Assembly (NCBI GenBank): GCA_943842625.1
Contig: CALTCK010000001.1
Coordinates: forward strand, 186,001 to 250,000
From: an uncultured Flavobacteriaceae bacterium
GTDB lineage: Bacteria > Bacteroidota > Bacteroidia > Flavobacteriales > Flavobacteriaceae
Length of the DNA stretch: 64,000 bases
Reading direction: 5' to 3'
Part shown: positions 54,705 through 63,776 of the stretch, one piece after another
Numbering within the stretch: position 1 is the first letter of the stretch
Layout: each line of letters starts with the position of its first letter
Position numbers and translations under genes: made by a program
The notes under the pieces: generated by a model
The model's input: only the letters and a program-made list of their open reading frames with translations
Database searches by the model: none
Told to the model about the DNA's origin: nothing

Positions 54705-55178
54705 TTATTGTTCTAGTGGATCTCCAGAAGTGGTAATATAAATAATTTTAACCATGTTAAGTTCTCTTAACTTTTCTTTAATATCAGTAACTAATCCTGT
54801 ATTGGTGTCATCGTCTACCTTTAATGCAACAACAACTTTACTCTGTAGTTCAGGATTTAACTTACCTCGAGCCTCAGTTAAAGCTAAGCCTATGTTAGAA
54901 ACATCTGTAAATTTATCCCCTATTTGTATTCTTCCTTCATCTCCAAAATTCTTTTTATATTGAATACTTGGTTTACCAGCAAAAATAAAAACTGACCTAT
55001 CTTTTTTGAGTTTCTCTATTTGATTTGCTTTTGGTAAGTTTTGTTCAACTTTAAGTTCAGTATCTCTCATTACTGTAACTACCATAAAAAAGAATAATAA
55101 CATAAATACAATATCCGGAAGAGATGCAGTAGATACAGGGGGTAATTCGTTACTTTTTTTCTTTGTGAATTTTGACAT
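54705..55178 (-). CDS. exbD: ExbD/TolR-family biopolymer transport protein
   Basis: Single-spanning partner of the ExbB proton channel, 157 residues. The N-terminus is cytosolic and basic, followed by the membrane helix ASLPDIVFMLLFFFMVVTVM that carries the essential Asp (PDIVF), and a periplasmic domain (KVVVALKVDDDTNTGLVTDIKEKLRELNM). It is the second of two exbD genes in the operon, 13 bases after the first. These proteins couple the proton gradient to TonB or other envelope functions. Confidence 0.93.
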   Translation of the reverse strand: MSKFTKKKSNELPPVSTASLPDIVFMLLFFFMVVTVMRDTELKVEQNLPKANQIEKLKKDRSVFIFAGKPSIQYKKNFGDEGRIQIGDKFTDVSNIGLALTEARGKLNPELQSKVVVALKVDDDTNTGLVTDIKEKLRELNMVKIIYITTSGDPLEQ

Positions 55179-55191
55179 ATACTCCTTTTTA

Positions 55192-55809
55192 TTAATTTTT
55201 CTTAGGTTGTGCTTCAGATAACTTAAGTGGAAATAATTTTTGTATTTCTTTCAATTTATCCTGAGCATCACCTTGTTTTCCTAGGTAAGTCCCGGCATCA
55301 ATCTCTTTTTTAACGTCAGTGAAATCCCAACCATATAATCTTTGTGACTCTCTATTTCTCAAAAAGTTATACGCAGCAACAAGTTCATTTTGAACAGAAA
55401 TATACATCTTGTAAGAAGTTAATCTATCATTTTGAACCGAAATAACTGCTTTTTCAGGATTATCAGATGAAGTTATTAATCTTTTACCCTTACAATAATC
55501 ACAATATTCTATAGAATTTGACAAAGCTCCTCCGTTATCTAAAAACTCAATAGCATTTTCTCTCAGATCTTCTAATTCCATGGGAGAATCGTTTACTAAA
55601 AGCTGGTCATTTTTATTAACCAATACTATAAATAGATTTTTTTCTTTAATCTTCGGAGGTTCAATCTCAGATTTATCTATAGGAGGCAATTGTCTCGCAA
55701 TTCCGTTATCCTTTTCTAATGTAGTGGTTACAAGAAAAAATATAAGTAAAAGGAATGCTATGTCTGCCATAGAGCCTGCATTTACTTCTGGTGCTGATCT
55801 TCTTGCCAT
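55192..55809 (-). CDS. exbD: ExbD-family protein with an extended periplasmic domain
   Basis: ExbD-like protein of 205 residues from the ATG at 55809 (MARRSAPEVNAGSMADIAFLLLIFFLVTTT). The membrane helix holds the conserved Asp (MADIAF). The periplasmic part is longer than usual and contains an insertion with a paired cysteine motif, IEYCDYCKGKRLITS, plus a segment FLRNRESQRLYGWDF before the tail. The track uses an upstream TTG that overlaps the previous gene; the ATG sits one base after that gene's stop, so I prefer it. The cysteine pair could bind metal or form a disulfide. Confidence 0.9.
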   Translation of the reverse strand: MARRSAPEVNAGSMADIAFLLLIFFLVTTTLEKDNGIARQLPPIDKSEIEPPKIKEKNLFIVLVNKNDQLLVNDSPMELEDLRENAIEFLDNGGALSNSIEYCDYCKGKRLITSSDNPEKAVISVQNDRLTSYKMYISVQNELVAAYNFLRNRESQRLYGWDFTDVKKEIDAGTYLGKQGDAQDKLKEIQKLFPLKLSEAQPKKN

Positions 55810-55810
55810 T

Positions 55811-56233
55811 TTACTTTGCTTTTTTAAATCCGCTAACAATCATAGAACCTATAGCAACAAATGCTAGAATGTAAAAAGTGTATAGACCAGCTCCAATCCA
55901 TTTTGAGTTAGATTCAGAGAGTAATTCACCGTTAGCAAGTGTTAGTTGATTACCGTCTGCTAAACCGTAAGATAAAGCTACTATTAAAACAAAAGCTCCT
56001 AAAGTTATTAAAGTATTTTTTATATTTCCAGACATCAATCCTTTCAGTCCAAAAACAACAACAGATATTAAAACCAATGCAAAAATAACATAGGCAGTAT
56101 ATAAAAATCCATCGATACCCGAACCTGTTTCTTTAATTACATCATCACCTTTCATTATAATCATACCTAGTATTGCAACTCCAATAAAACTAAGAATTAA
56201 TCCAACAATTTTAATTATTTTATGTAAACCCAT
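55811..56233 (-). CDS. Small membrane protein of the exb operon, unknown function
   Basis: Protein of 140 residues with four hydrophobic helices: IKIVGLILSFIGVAILGMII, GFLYTAYVIFALVLISVVVFGL, NTLITLGAFVLIVALSYGLA and WIGAGLYTFYILAFVAIGSMIVSGF. I do not recognise a named family. It is encoded between exbB and exbD with gaps of 20 and 1 bases, so it is probably co-expressed and may associate with the ExbBD complex. Confidence 0.75.
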   Translation of the reverse strand: MGLHKIIKIVGLILSFIGVAILGMIIMKGDDVIKETGSGIDGFLYTAYVIFALVLISVVVFGLKGLMSGNIKNTLITLGAFVLIVALSYGLADGNQLTLANGELLSESNSKWIGAGLYTFYILAFVAIGSMIVSGFKKAK

Positions 56234-56253
56234 TGCGTTAGGATATTAAATTA

Positions 56254-57051
56254 TTATTTGTTTTTGTGTTCTACTAGCATGTCGATTAATGTTATGGAAG
56301 CATCTTCCATACTATTAACTATACTATCAATCTTGGCGATAATGTAATTATAGAATATCTGAAGTATAATCGCAACGATTAAACCAAATACAGTTGTCAA
56401 TAATGCAATTTTTATACCTCCTGCTACCAGAGAAGGATTCATATCCCCTGCAGCTTGAATTTTATCAAATGCATCAATCATTCCAATTACTGTTCCCATA
56501 AAACCAAGCATAGGTGCTATGGCAATAAACAAAGAAATCCATGAAACATTTTTTTCTAGTTGACCCATTTGAACTCCACCATAGGCAACTACTGCTTTTT
56601 CAGCAGCATCTACTCCTTCGTCTGCGCGGTCTAATCCTTGATAATAAATGGAAGCAACAGGTCCTTTTGTATTTCTGCATACTTCTTTGGCACTGTCGAC
56701 ACCACCGCTTTTTAGTGCTTCTTCAACGCTATCCGCTAATTTTTTTGTATTTGTGGTGGCTAAGTTTAAGTAAATAATTCTTTCAATTGCAAATGCTAAT
56801 CCTAAAATTAAACACAAAAGAACAATTCCCATAAATCCAGGGCCACCCTCTACAAAACGTTCTTTTAATTCTTGATGAAATCCTTTTTCTTGTGTTTCCG
56901 TTCCACTATCATCTTGAGTTATCGAGATTGTTGTTGTCGCCATTAAAAGTTGAACATTAATAGGCATCGTTTGAACGTTTGCTGCTTTTGAGCTTGTTGT
57001 TCCTGCAAAAACCAGAGCGGTAATTGCCAAAATAGAAAATAATTTTTTCAT
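56254..57051 (-). CDS. exbB: ExbB/MotA/TolQ-family proton channel
   Basis: Proton-channel subunit of the inner-membrane energy-transduction complex. The track start (289 codons, TTG-like upstream region) is poor; the ATG at 57051 gives MKKLFSILAITALVFAGTTSSKA, a signal-like first helix, and 265 residues. The MotA/TolQ domain shows ERFVEGGPGFMGIVLLCLILGLAFAIERI, GLDRADEGVDAAEKAV, and the channel helices WISLFIAIAPMLGFMGTVIGMIDAFD and GGIKIALLTTVFGLIVAII. First gene of exbB-orf-exbD-exbD. An extra N-terminal segment is common in Bacteroidota ExbB. Confidence 0.93.
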   Translation of the reverse strand: MKKLFSILAITALVFAGTTSSKAANVQTMPINVQLLMATTTISITQDDSGTETQEKGFHQELKERFVEGGPGFMGIVLLCLILGLAFAIERIIYLNLATTNTKKLADSVEEALKSGGVDSAKEVCRNTKGPVASIYYQGLDRADEGVDAAEKAVVAYGGVQMGQLEKNVSWISLFIAIAPMLGFMGTVIGMIDAFDKIQAAGDMNPSLVAGGIKIALLTTVFGLIVAIILQIFYNYIIAKIDSIVNSMEDASITLIDMLVEHKNK

Positions 57052-57178
57052 TGTTATTGACTTAAGTTTTGTTTTAATTTTTAAAGATTTTAAAGATATA
57101 AAAAAATAGTTAATCTCCAAGTATATTACGTTATTATGAAATGCTTTAATTTACTTGGATAATTAAAACATTTTGTTG

Positions 57179-57266
57179 CAGAGAGGAAGGGATTCGAACC
57201 CTCGATACGCTTTTGGCGTATACACACTTTCCAGGCGTGCGCCTTCGACCACTCGGCCACCTCTCT
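57179..57266 (-). tRNA. tRNA-Ser (anticodon GGA)
   Basis: The minus strand folds as an 88-nt class II tRNA: acceptor AGAGAGG pairing with CCTCTCT plus discriminator G, D arm with GCCGAGTGGTCGAAGGC, anticodon loop CTGGAAA (anticodon GGA), a long variable arm (TATACGCCAAAAGCGTATC) and T arm GGGTTCGAATCCC. CCA is not encoded. It lies between ansA and exbB on the same strand. Confidence 0.96.
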
Positions 57267-57316
57267 ATTATTTTCTTACTAAAAAGAACACCCCGCCAAA
57301 TGGGTTGCCAAATAAC

Positions 57317-57347
57317 AAAAAAAAAATAGTATGCTAAAATTTTTAGC
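57317..57347 (-). terminator. Terminator of tatD-like/ansA operon
   Basis: On the minus strand GCTAAAA and TTTTAGC form a 7-bp stem, followed after six bases by ten T. It lies 10 bases after the L-asparaginase stop and before tRNA-Ser. Confidence 0.75.
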
Positions 57348-57356
57348 AGTAAAATT

Positions 57357-58385
57357 TTACTTCATTTCTCCTCTTAATGAGGTTTCAAATTTAGTCTTGA
57401 AGTTATTAGCTGGAATGTTCTGCCCTAACATTAACATTAATTTAGTTACAGCCGCTTCAGTTGATATATCTTTTCCTGATATGATACCAATATTTCGATA
57501 AATTACATTAGTGCTATAAATATTCATATCCACACTGCCTCCAGCACATTGTGTGACATTTACAACAGGTATTTTTTTATCTATTATTATTTTTAAGGCT
57601 TTTAAAAACCATTTTTCATTTGTTATGTTACCACTTCCATAAGTTTCAACAATCATGCCCTTTAAATTTGGTGTGGAAAAAAGATGATTTACCGTTTCTT
57701 TATTGATACCTGGAAATAACTTTACTAACAGTATATTAGGTTCAAAAATTTTATGCACTACTAACTTCTTGTTTTTTTTCGCTGTTAACAATGATTGGTA
57801 ATTAATAGATAAATTAACCCCACTAATTATAAGAGGTGGATAATTAGGAGAGTCAAAGGCTTCAAAATGTTCTGCGTTGATTTTAGTAGTTCGATTTGCT
57901 CTATATAGCTTATATTCAAAATACAATCCTACTTCTTGAACCACAGGCTGATTATTTTCGACCAAAGATGCTATTTGAATAGAAGTAATTAAATTCTCTT
58001 TTGCATCAGTTCTTAAATCACCTATAGGAAGCTGTGATCCGGTAAATATAACTGGCTTAGACAAGTTTTCTAACATAAAACTAAGTGCTGAAGCGGTGTA
58101 AGACATGGTATCGCTTCCGTGTAAAATGACAAAGCCATCATAATTTTTATAATTATCTTCAATAATAGTCACGATTTCAATCCAATTAGAAGGTTTCATA
58201 TTGGAGCTATCAATGGGGTTTGAAAAACTTTTAGACGAAATATTACAGTCCAATAGATTTAATTCAGGAATGCATTCTAACAAGTCATTAAAATTAAAGT
58301 TTTCTAGTGCTCCCGTCTCTGAATTTTTGATCATACCAATAGTCCCTCCGGTATAGATAAGAAGTATGTTAGGTTTCTTTTTCAT
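57357..58385 (-). CDS. ansA: L-asparaginase, type I
   Basis: Cytoplasmic-type asparaginase that hydrolyses asparagine to aspartate and ammonia; 342 residues. Catalytic Thr motifs are ILLIYTGGTIGMIKN at the N-terminus and FVILHGSDTMSYTASALSFML, with VIFTGSQLPIGDLRTDAKEN and GSVDMNIYS substrate loops. No signal peptide. The gene begins 10 bases after the TatD-family gene on the same strand, and a terminator follows. Confidence 0.95.
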   Translation of the reverse strand: MKKKPNILLIYTGGTIGMIKNSETGALENFNFNDLLECIPELNLLDCNISSKSFSNPIDSSNMKPSNWIEIVTIIEDNYKNYDGFVILHGSDTMSYTASALSFMLENLSKPVIFTGSQLPIGDLRTDAKENLITSIQIASLVENNQPVVQEVGLYFEYKLYRANRTTKINAEHFEAFDSPNYPPLIISGVNLSINYQSLLTAKKNKKLVVHKIFEPNILLVKLFPGINKETVNHLFSTPNLKGMIVETYGSGNITNEKWFLKALKIIIDKKIPVVNVTQCAGGSVDMNIYSTNVIYRNIGIISGKDISTEAAVTKLMLMLGQNIPANNFKTKFETSLRGEMK

Positions 58386-58395
58386 TCATAATTTT

Positions 58396-59160
58396 TTATA
58401 TCCCAAAAACATCCTTTGAGTTTTGTGTGGTGATTATTGAAATTTCTTCCTCGCTTAATTGGTATATTTCAGCTAATTTTTTACATATAAGAGGTAGATA
58501 ACTGCTCTCGTTTCTTTTTCCGCGATAAGGAACAGGTGAAAGATAAGGCGAGTCTGTTTCTAGTACAATATTTTTTATATCAATTTTATTTAAAAAAGTA
58601 TCAATTTTACCATTTTTAAAAGTCACTACACCTCCTATTCCAAGTTTCATATTAAATGATATTGCTCTATTTGCTTGTTCTTCGGTTCCAGTAAAGCAAT
58701 GAAAAATCCCAAATAAATCGTCATCATTTTCCGATTCTAAAATTTTAAATATTTCATCAAATGCATCTCTACAATGAATTACAATTGGTAACTTATACTT
58801 TTTAGCGAGTTGAATTTGTGTTTTAAATGCTATTTTTTGATTTTCTAAGTTGCTTTTATCCCAAAATAAGTCTATTCCAATCTCTCCAACTGCAAAAAAT
58901 TGTCTTTTTGAAAACTGTTTTTTTACATGTTCTAATTCTTGTTTGAAATTAGATTTTACAGAGGTTGGATGAAGACCCATCATCAAAAAAACATTTTCTG
59001 GATATTGTTTTTCAAGCAAGTACATAGCCTCAGTAGTTGCTGAATCAATGGCGGGAATAAAAAGTCTTTTAACACCTGAATCAAAAGTTCTTTGCATCAC
59101 CAATGAAAGATCTTCATTAAAATGTTCGCTGTATAGATGAGTATGTGTGTCTGTTAACAT
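58396..59160 (-). CDS. TatD-family metal-dependent hydrolase
   Basis: TIM-barrel metal-dependent DNase/hydrolase of 254 residues. Metal ligands are DTHTHLYSEHF (HxH), FAVGEIGIDL, PIVIHCRDAFDE, GIFHCFTGTEEQA and VLETDSPYLSPVPYRG. Family members are linked to DNA repair or quality control, but the precise substrate in this organism is unknown. Precedes ansA in a two-gene operon. A -7 promoter box lies immediately upstream of the ATG. Confidence 0.95.
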   Translation of the reverse strand: MLTDTHTHLYSEHFNEDLSLVMQRTFDSGVKRLFIPAIDSATTEAMYLLEKQYPENVFLMMGLHPTSVKSNFKQELEHVKKQFSKRQFFAVGEIGIDLFWDKSNLENQKIAFKTQIQLAKKYKLPIVIHCRDAFDEIFKILESENDDDLFGIFHCFTGTEEQANRAISFNMKLGIGGVVTFKNGKIDTFLNKIDIKNIVLETDSPYLSPVPYRGKRNESSYLPLICKKLAEIYQLSEEEISIITTQNSKDVFGI

Positions 59161-59166
59161 TATTTA

Positions 59167-59174
59167 CAAAATTA
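59167..59174 (-). promoter_or_regulatory. Candidate -7 promoter element for the TatD-family gene
   Basis: The minus strand reads TAATTTTG, matching TAnnTTTG, and ends only six bases before the ATG, so the mRNA would be leaderless or nearly so. No -33 TTG at standard spacing was found. Confidence 0.4.
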
Positions 59175-59226
59175 CAAGATTGATTTAAATGATAAATCAT
59201 ATGTTCATTATATTTACTAAAAAAAA

Positions 59227-59664
59227 TTGATTCAACTTAGAAATTTTCTGGAACAAAAAGGATTTTACCGCATTATACTTAAAAGATTAAAGTCAGGACA
59301 CTATACATTTAGGGCAAAAGTAAATAATGTTTCTGGTGTTTTTATTTTAGATACAGGAGCCTCTAACAGTTGTATTGGGTTTTTTTATGATTCATATTTT
59401 AATTTAAATAATGAAGAAAGTGAGATTAAAGCAGCAGGAGCTGGCGCCTTAAATATGGAAACAGCACTTGCAAAAAATAATTTGTTAGTAATTGGGAATT
59501 GGAAATTAAAAAAAATGGATTTTATTCTTATGGATCTTTCTCATGTAAATGAAGCGCTTAAGGAATCAAATGAATTGCCAATTCATGGAATTATTGGCGC
59601 TGATTTTTTAAAACAAACCAGAGGTGTGATTGACTATGGGAAAAATTGTTTTTATATTATTTAG
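59227..59664 (+). CDS. Retropepsin-like aspartic protease
   Basis: Small single-domain aspartic-protease-fold protein of 145 residues. The active-site motif is SGVFILDTGASNSCIGF (DTGAS), with a flap-like segment AAGAGALNMETALAK and the second hydrophobic-hydrophobic-Gly element PIHGIIGADFLKQTRGVIDYG. With one DTG it would need to dimerise, as retroviral proteases do. No signal peptide or membrane helix, so it is probably cytoplasmic. The start is TTG, with no in-frame ATG before residue 70. Lies between the divergent TatD gene and convergent sucB. Substrate unknown. Confidence 0.85.
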   Translation: MIQLRNFLEQKGFYRIILKRLKSGHYTFRAKVNNVSGVFILDTGASNSCIGFFYDSYFNLNNEESEIKAAGAGALNMETALAKNNLLVIGNWKLKKMDFILMDLSHVNEALKESNELPIHGIIGADFLKQTRGVIDYGKNCFYII

Positions 59665-59674
59665 ATTGATTTAA

Positions 59675-60886
59675 CTATAATTCTAAAGCTTTTTTAATTT
59701 CGTTATTCATCAATAATTCTGATGGGTTTTCTAAAGCTTCTTTTACAGCCACCAAAAATCCTACAGACTCTCTTCCATCAATAATTCTGTGATCGTAAGA
59801 TAAAGCTACATACATTATTGGACGAATTTCAACTTTACCATCAATTGCAACCGGTCTCTCAACGATATTATGCATTCCTAAAATACCGCTTTGTGGTGGG
59901 TTGATAATTGGAGTAGATAACATAGATCCAAAAACACCTCCGTTAGTAATTGTAAAAGTCCCTCCTGTCATATCATCAACGGTAATACTTCCTTCCCTAG
60001 CTAAGATTGCTAAACGTTTAACTTCAGATTCAACCCCCCTAAATGATAGATTTTCTGCATTTCTAATTACAGGCACCATTAATCCCTTTGGACCAGAGAC
60101 TGCTATTGAAATATCTTTGAAATCATGCTTTATTTGAAAGTCTCCATCAATCATTGAGTTGACATCGGGATATAGTTCTAAGGCCCTGACTACAGCCAAC
60201 GTGAAAAATGACATAAAACCTAATCCAACACCATGTTTATTTTTAAATTCTTCTTTATATTTTTTTCTGAGTGCGAATATTGGTGACATATCTACCTCAT
60301 TAAAGGTAGTTAACATTGCGGTCTCGTTTTTAACAGTTACTAATCTTTCAGCTACTTTACGTCGTAGCATCGATAATTTTTTACGACTGGTCTCTGTTAA
60401 TCTATCTCCTTTTGTCCCCATCGATGGAGTGGCTTTCACAGCGTCATCTTTAGTGATTCTACCATCTTTTCCTGTTCCTTTTATCATTGAAGGAACTATG
60501 TTTTTTTCAGCTAATATTTTTTTAGCAGCAGGAGATGCTGTTCCAGTAGCATAGGTTTCTTTTTTAGTTTCTTGCTTTTCAGGTTGTGACTTATTTTCGG
60601 TGGGAGGAGCACTTTTTTCAGACGCTTCATTAATTCCTTCTGGCTTCTGAGCATCCGTATCGATTAAACAAACAACAGCACCAACAGCAACGGCATCTCC
60701 CTCTTCAGCTTTAAGTGTTATTATTCCACTAGCTTCAGCTGGTAATTCTAAAGTTGCTTTATCACTGTCAACCTCAGCAATTGCCTGATCTTTTTCTACC
60801 CAGTCTCCATCAGACACTAACCATTCTGCGATTTCTACTTCTGTAATTGATTCTCCTGGTGAAGGAACTTTCATCTCTAAACTCAT
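59675..60886 (-). CDS. sucB: 2-oxoglutarate dehydrogenase E2 component (dihydrolipoyl succinyltransferase)
   Basis: E2 core of the 2-oxoglutarate dehydrogenase complex, transferring succinyl to CoA in the TCA cycle; 403 residues. N-terminal lipoyl domain with the lipoyl-lysine in [14 protein letters not shown], a Pro/Glu/Lys-rich linker, the E3/E1-binding domain [17 protein letters not shown], and the catalytic domain with the acetyltransferase-type motif [16 protein letters not shown], where the His is catalytic. 15 bases after sucA in the same operon. Confidence 0.97.
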   Translation of the reverse strand: MSLEMKVPSPGESITEVEIAEWLVSDGDWVEKDQAIAEVDSDKATLELPAEASGIITLKAEEGDAVAVGAVVCLIDTDAQKPEGINEASEKSAPPTENKSQPEKQETKKETYATGTASPAAKKILAEKNIVPSMIKGTGKDGRITKDDAVKATPSMGTKGDRLTETSRKKLSMLRRKVAERLVTVKNETAMLTTFNEVDMSPIFALRKKYKEEFKNKHGVGLGFMSFFTLAVVRALELYPDVNSMIDGDFQIKHDFKDISIAVSGPKGLMVPVIRNAENLSFRGVESEVKRLAILAREGSITVDDMTGGTFTITNGGVFGSMLSTPIINPPQSGILGMHNIVERPVAIDGKVEIRPIMYVALSYDHRIIDGRESVGFLVAVKEALENPSELLMNNEIKKALEL

Positions 60887-60901
60887 AATATTTTTCTCTT
60901 A

Positions 60902-63661
60902 TTAAGTATTGGATATTTTTTTATTGTCAAAAACACTATTAATTACGGCATCATGCCTTAATTTAAATCTTGTTGGACTCCCCGATGCCGGAGTAGCATA
61001 TATTTTTCGACTGCATACTCTAAAATGTTTTGCTTCGTCAAAATGTAATAATATGTGTGTATAAGCTCCCATATTTTTTGGTTCTTCTTGAGCCCAAACT
61101 AAATCATCTGCATTTTTATATTTTTTAATAATGGATTGCAATTCGTTACCAGGTAAAGGAAACAACTGTTCGACTCTAATCAAAGCTACATCATCTCTTT
61201 TTAATTGTTCTTTCTTTTCTAATAAATCGTAATAAAACTTACCAGTAACAAACACTACTGTTTTAATTTTTTTAATTTCTGCAGTTGTATCATCAATTAC
61301 CATTTGGAAACTACCATTTGCAAATTCTTCTTTTGTGGAAAGAACCTTTGGATGTCTTAATAAACTTTTTGGTGTAAAAACAATCAAAGGTTTGCGATAG
61401 TTTACCTTCATTTGTCTTCGCAAAAGATGAAATAAATTAGCTGGTGTTGTACAATCTACAACGAACATATTATCTCTTGCGCAAAGTTGGAGGTATCTTT
61501 CCATCCTTGCCGAAGAGTGTTCAGCTCCTTGTCCTTCATAACCATGAGGCAATAACATTACCAATCCATTTTGTAAATCCCATTTATCTTCAGCGGCCGA
61601 GATATATTGATCAATCATGATTTGTGCGCCATTGCTAAAGTCTCCGAATTGAGCTTCCCAAATCGTTAGAGTGTTAGGACTTGCCATAGCGTATCCATAA
61701 TCAAAACCTACTACACCATATTCAGAAAGTAAGGAATTATAAATATAAAAATCTCCTTGATCACCTTTTAAGTTATTTAATAAAACAATTTCTTCTTCAC
61801 TATCCTCAACCTTGACAACCGCATGTCGATGAGAAAAGGTACCTCTTTCTACGTCTTGTCCACTAATTCTAACGTGGTAACCTTCTTTTAAAAGTGTTCC
61901 ATAAGCAAGGGTTTCAGCCATCGCCCAATCTAGGGCATTGGTATCAAAATACATTTTATGGCGAGTTGCAATAAGTCTTTCTATTTTTTTTAGAAAACTT
62001 TTGTTAGAGGGTAATTTAGAAATTGTTTCTGCAATCTCTGTAAGTTGGTCTAATGGAAAAGTTGTGTCAACAGGTTGCATCATTTTCTTTTCTTGGGCAT
62101 GATGAAATCCTTTCCACTCATCTTTCATTATTGCAGTAATAACTGCTTTATTCTCCTTACGAGAATCTTCTAGATCTTCATTCAATTTATTTTTATACTC
62201 TGCTTCAAGTATTTTAATATGTCCAGCTTCAATTACCCCTTCTTTTTTTAGTTTATCAGCATAAATATCTCTTGAATTTAAATGTTTAGAAATTGCTTTG
62301 TACAACTTAGGTTGGGTAAATCGGGGCTCATCTCCCTCATTGTGCCCATATTTTCTATAGCCTAATAAATCAATAAATACGTCTTTTCCAAACTTCATTC
62401 TGTACTCTAAAGCGAATGTTGTAGCATGGACTACTGCTTCTGCATCATCTGCATTTACGTGTAATACAGGAGATAAAGTAACTTTCCCCACATCTGTACA
62501 ATAGGTGGATGATCGAGCGTCTAAATAGTTGGTTGTAAATCCTATTTGATTGTTTACTACTATGTGAATGGTTCCACCTGTTTTGTATCCATCAAGTGAG
62601 GCCATTTGCACTAATTCATAAACCAAACCTTGACCTGCAATTGCTGCATCTCCATGAACTATGATAGGTAAAACTTTTTCTATATTGTCTTTATAATGTT
62701 TGTCTTGTTTAGCTCTTACGATACCTTCAACAACTGCTCCAACTGTTTCTAAATGAGATGGATTAGGAGCAATATTTAAATTAATTTCATTACCATGGTT
62801 TAATTTTCTTTTAGAAGTCCAACCTAGATGATATTTAACATCCCCATCAAAAATATCTTGTTCATAATCTTTACCATCAAATTCACTAAAGATATCTTTA
62901 GCACTCTTTCCAAATATATTGGTTAAGGTGTTTAATCGTCCTCTGTGAGCCATCCCCATAACAAATTCCTTAACTCCCTTATCTGCTGCAATTTTTATAA
63001 GAATATCTAACGCAGGAATTAAACTTTCACCACCCTCAAGAGAAAATCTTTTTTGACCTACATATTTAGTGTGAAGAAAACTTTCAAAAGAAACTGCATC
63101 GTTTAATTTTTTTAAAATAAATTTCTTTTGATCTGGCGAGTAATTAGGTTGATTGGAATTTACATGTAATTTTTCTTGAATCCACTTTCGTTCTTCAGGT
63201 TGACGAATATACATATATTCAACTCCAATTGAATTGCAGTAAATAGAATGTAAATTTTTAATAATATCTTCTAAAGACGCTTCTCCAATTCCAACAATTT
63301 CTCCAGCTTTAAAGACTGTTTTTAAATCAGACGTTGACAAGCCAAAATTTTCAAGATCCAATGTTGGAGAGTACGTTCTTCTATTTCTAACTGGATTTGT
63401 TTTTGTGAACAAGTGCCCTCTGGTACGGTAAGCATCAATTAATTTAATTACTTGAAATTCTTTATAAACATTAGCGCAAATAAGTTCCTCGTCCTGGGCT
63501 AAACCCAACGATTCATTTGAACCATTTTCAATACCAAAATCAAAACCTTGAAAAAAAGACCTCCAACTAGGCTCTACCTCGTCTGGAGTGTTTATATACT
63601 TATCGTAAAGTTCTGCGATAATTGTTGGGTGGACCGCGTTAAGAAATGAATATTTATCCAT
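60902..63661 (-). CDS. sucA: 2-oxoglutarate dehydrogenase E1 component
   Basis: Thiamine-diphosphate-dependent E1 of the TCA-cycle 2-oxoglutarate dehydrogenase, 919 residues. N-terminus with FLNAVHPTIIAELYDKYINTPDEVEPSWRSFFQGF, characteristic of the subfamily. ThDP and substrate segments: FVMGMAHRGRLNTLTNIFGK, VHGDAAIAGQGLVYELVQMA, YRKYGHNEGDEPRFTQP, and SGQDVERGTFSHRHAVV, with LLPHGYEGQGAEHSSARMERYLQLC near the C-terminus. sucB follows. The third component (lipoamide dehydrogenase) is not in the window. Confidence 0.98.
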   Translation of the reverse strand: MDKYSFLNAVHPTIIAELYDKYINTPDEVEPSWRSFFQGFDFGIENGSNESLGLAQDEELICANVYKEFQVIKLIDAYRTRGHLFTKTNPVRNRRTYSPTLDLENFGLSTSDLKTVFKAGEIVGIGEASLEDIIKNLHSIYCNSIGVEYMYIRQPEERKWIQEKLHVNSNQPNYSPDQKKFILKKLNDAVSFESFLHTKYVGQKRFSLEGGESLIPALDILIKIAADKGVKEFVMGMAHRGRLNTLTNIFGKSAKDIFSEFDGKDYEQDIFDGDVKYHLGWTSKRKLNHGNEINLNIAPNPSHLETVGAVVEGIVRAKQDKHYKDNIEKVLPIIVHGDAAIAGQGLVYELVQMASLDGYKTGGTIHIVVNNQIGFTTNYLDARSSTYCTDVGKVTLSPVLHVNADDAEAVVHATTFALEYRMKFGKDVFIDLLGYRKYGHNEGDEPRFTQPKLYKAISKHLNSRDIYADKLKKEGVIEAGHIKILEAEYKNKLNEDLEDSRKENKAVITAIMKDEWKGFHHAQEKKMMQPVDTTFPLDQLTEIAETISKLPSNKSFLKKIERLIATRHKMYFDTNALDWAMAETLAYGTLLKEGYHVRISGQDVERGTFSHRHAVVKVEDSEEEIVLLNNLKGDQGDFYIYNSLLSEYGVVGFDYGYAMASPNTLTIWEAQFGDFSNGAQIMIDQYISAAEDKWDLQNGLVMLLPHGYEGQGAEHSSARMERYLQLCARDNMFVVDCTTPANLFHLLRRQMKVNYRKPLIVFTPKSLLRHPKVLSTKEEFANGSFQMVIDDTTAEIKKIKTVVFVTGKFYYDLLEKKEQLKRDDVALIRVEQLFPLPGNELQSIIKKYKNADDLVWAQEEPKNMGAYTHILLHFDEAKHFRVCSRKIYATPASGSPTRFKLRHDAVINSVFDNKKISNT

Positions 63662-63699
63662 AGTTGGATTTTAGTAATCTATATTGATTGAAAACGGTG

Positions 63700-63707
63700 C
63701 AAAAATA
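63700..63707 (-). promoter_or_regulatory. Candidate -7 promoter element of sucA-sucB
   Basis: The minus strand reads TATTTTTG followed by CACC, an exact TAnnTTTG match with the usual context, 38 bases upstream of the sucA ATG. The -33 element is not clear. Confidence 0.55.
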
Positions 63708-63776
63708 CAATAATTACAATTAATTTATTCTTAATTTTTATATATTTAGATAGTTACAACACTAAATAATCTAATT

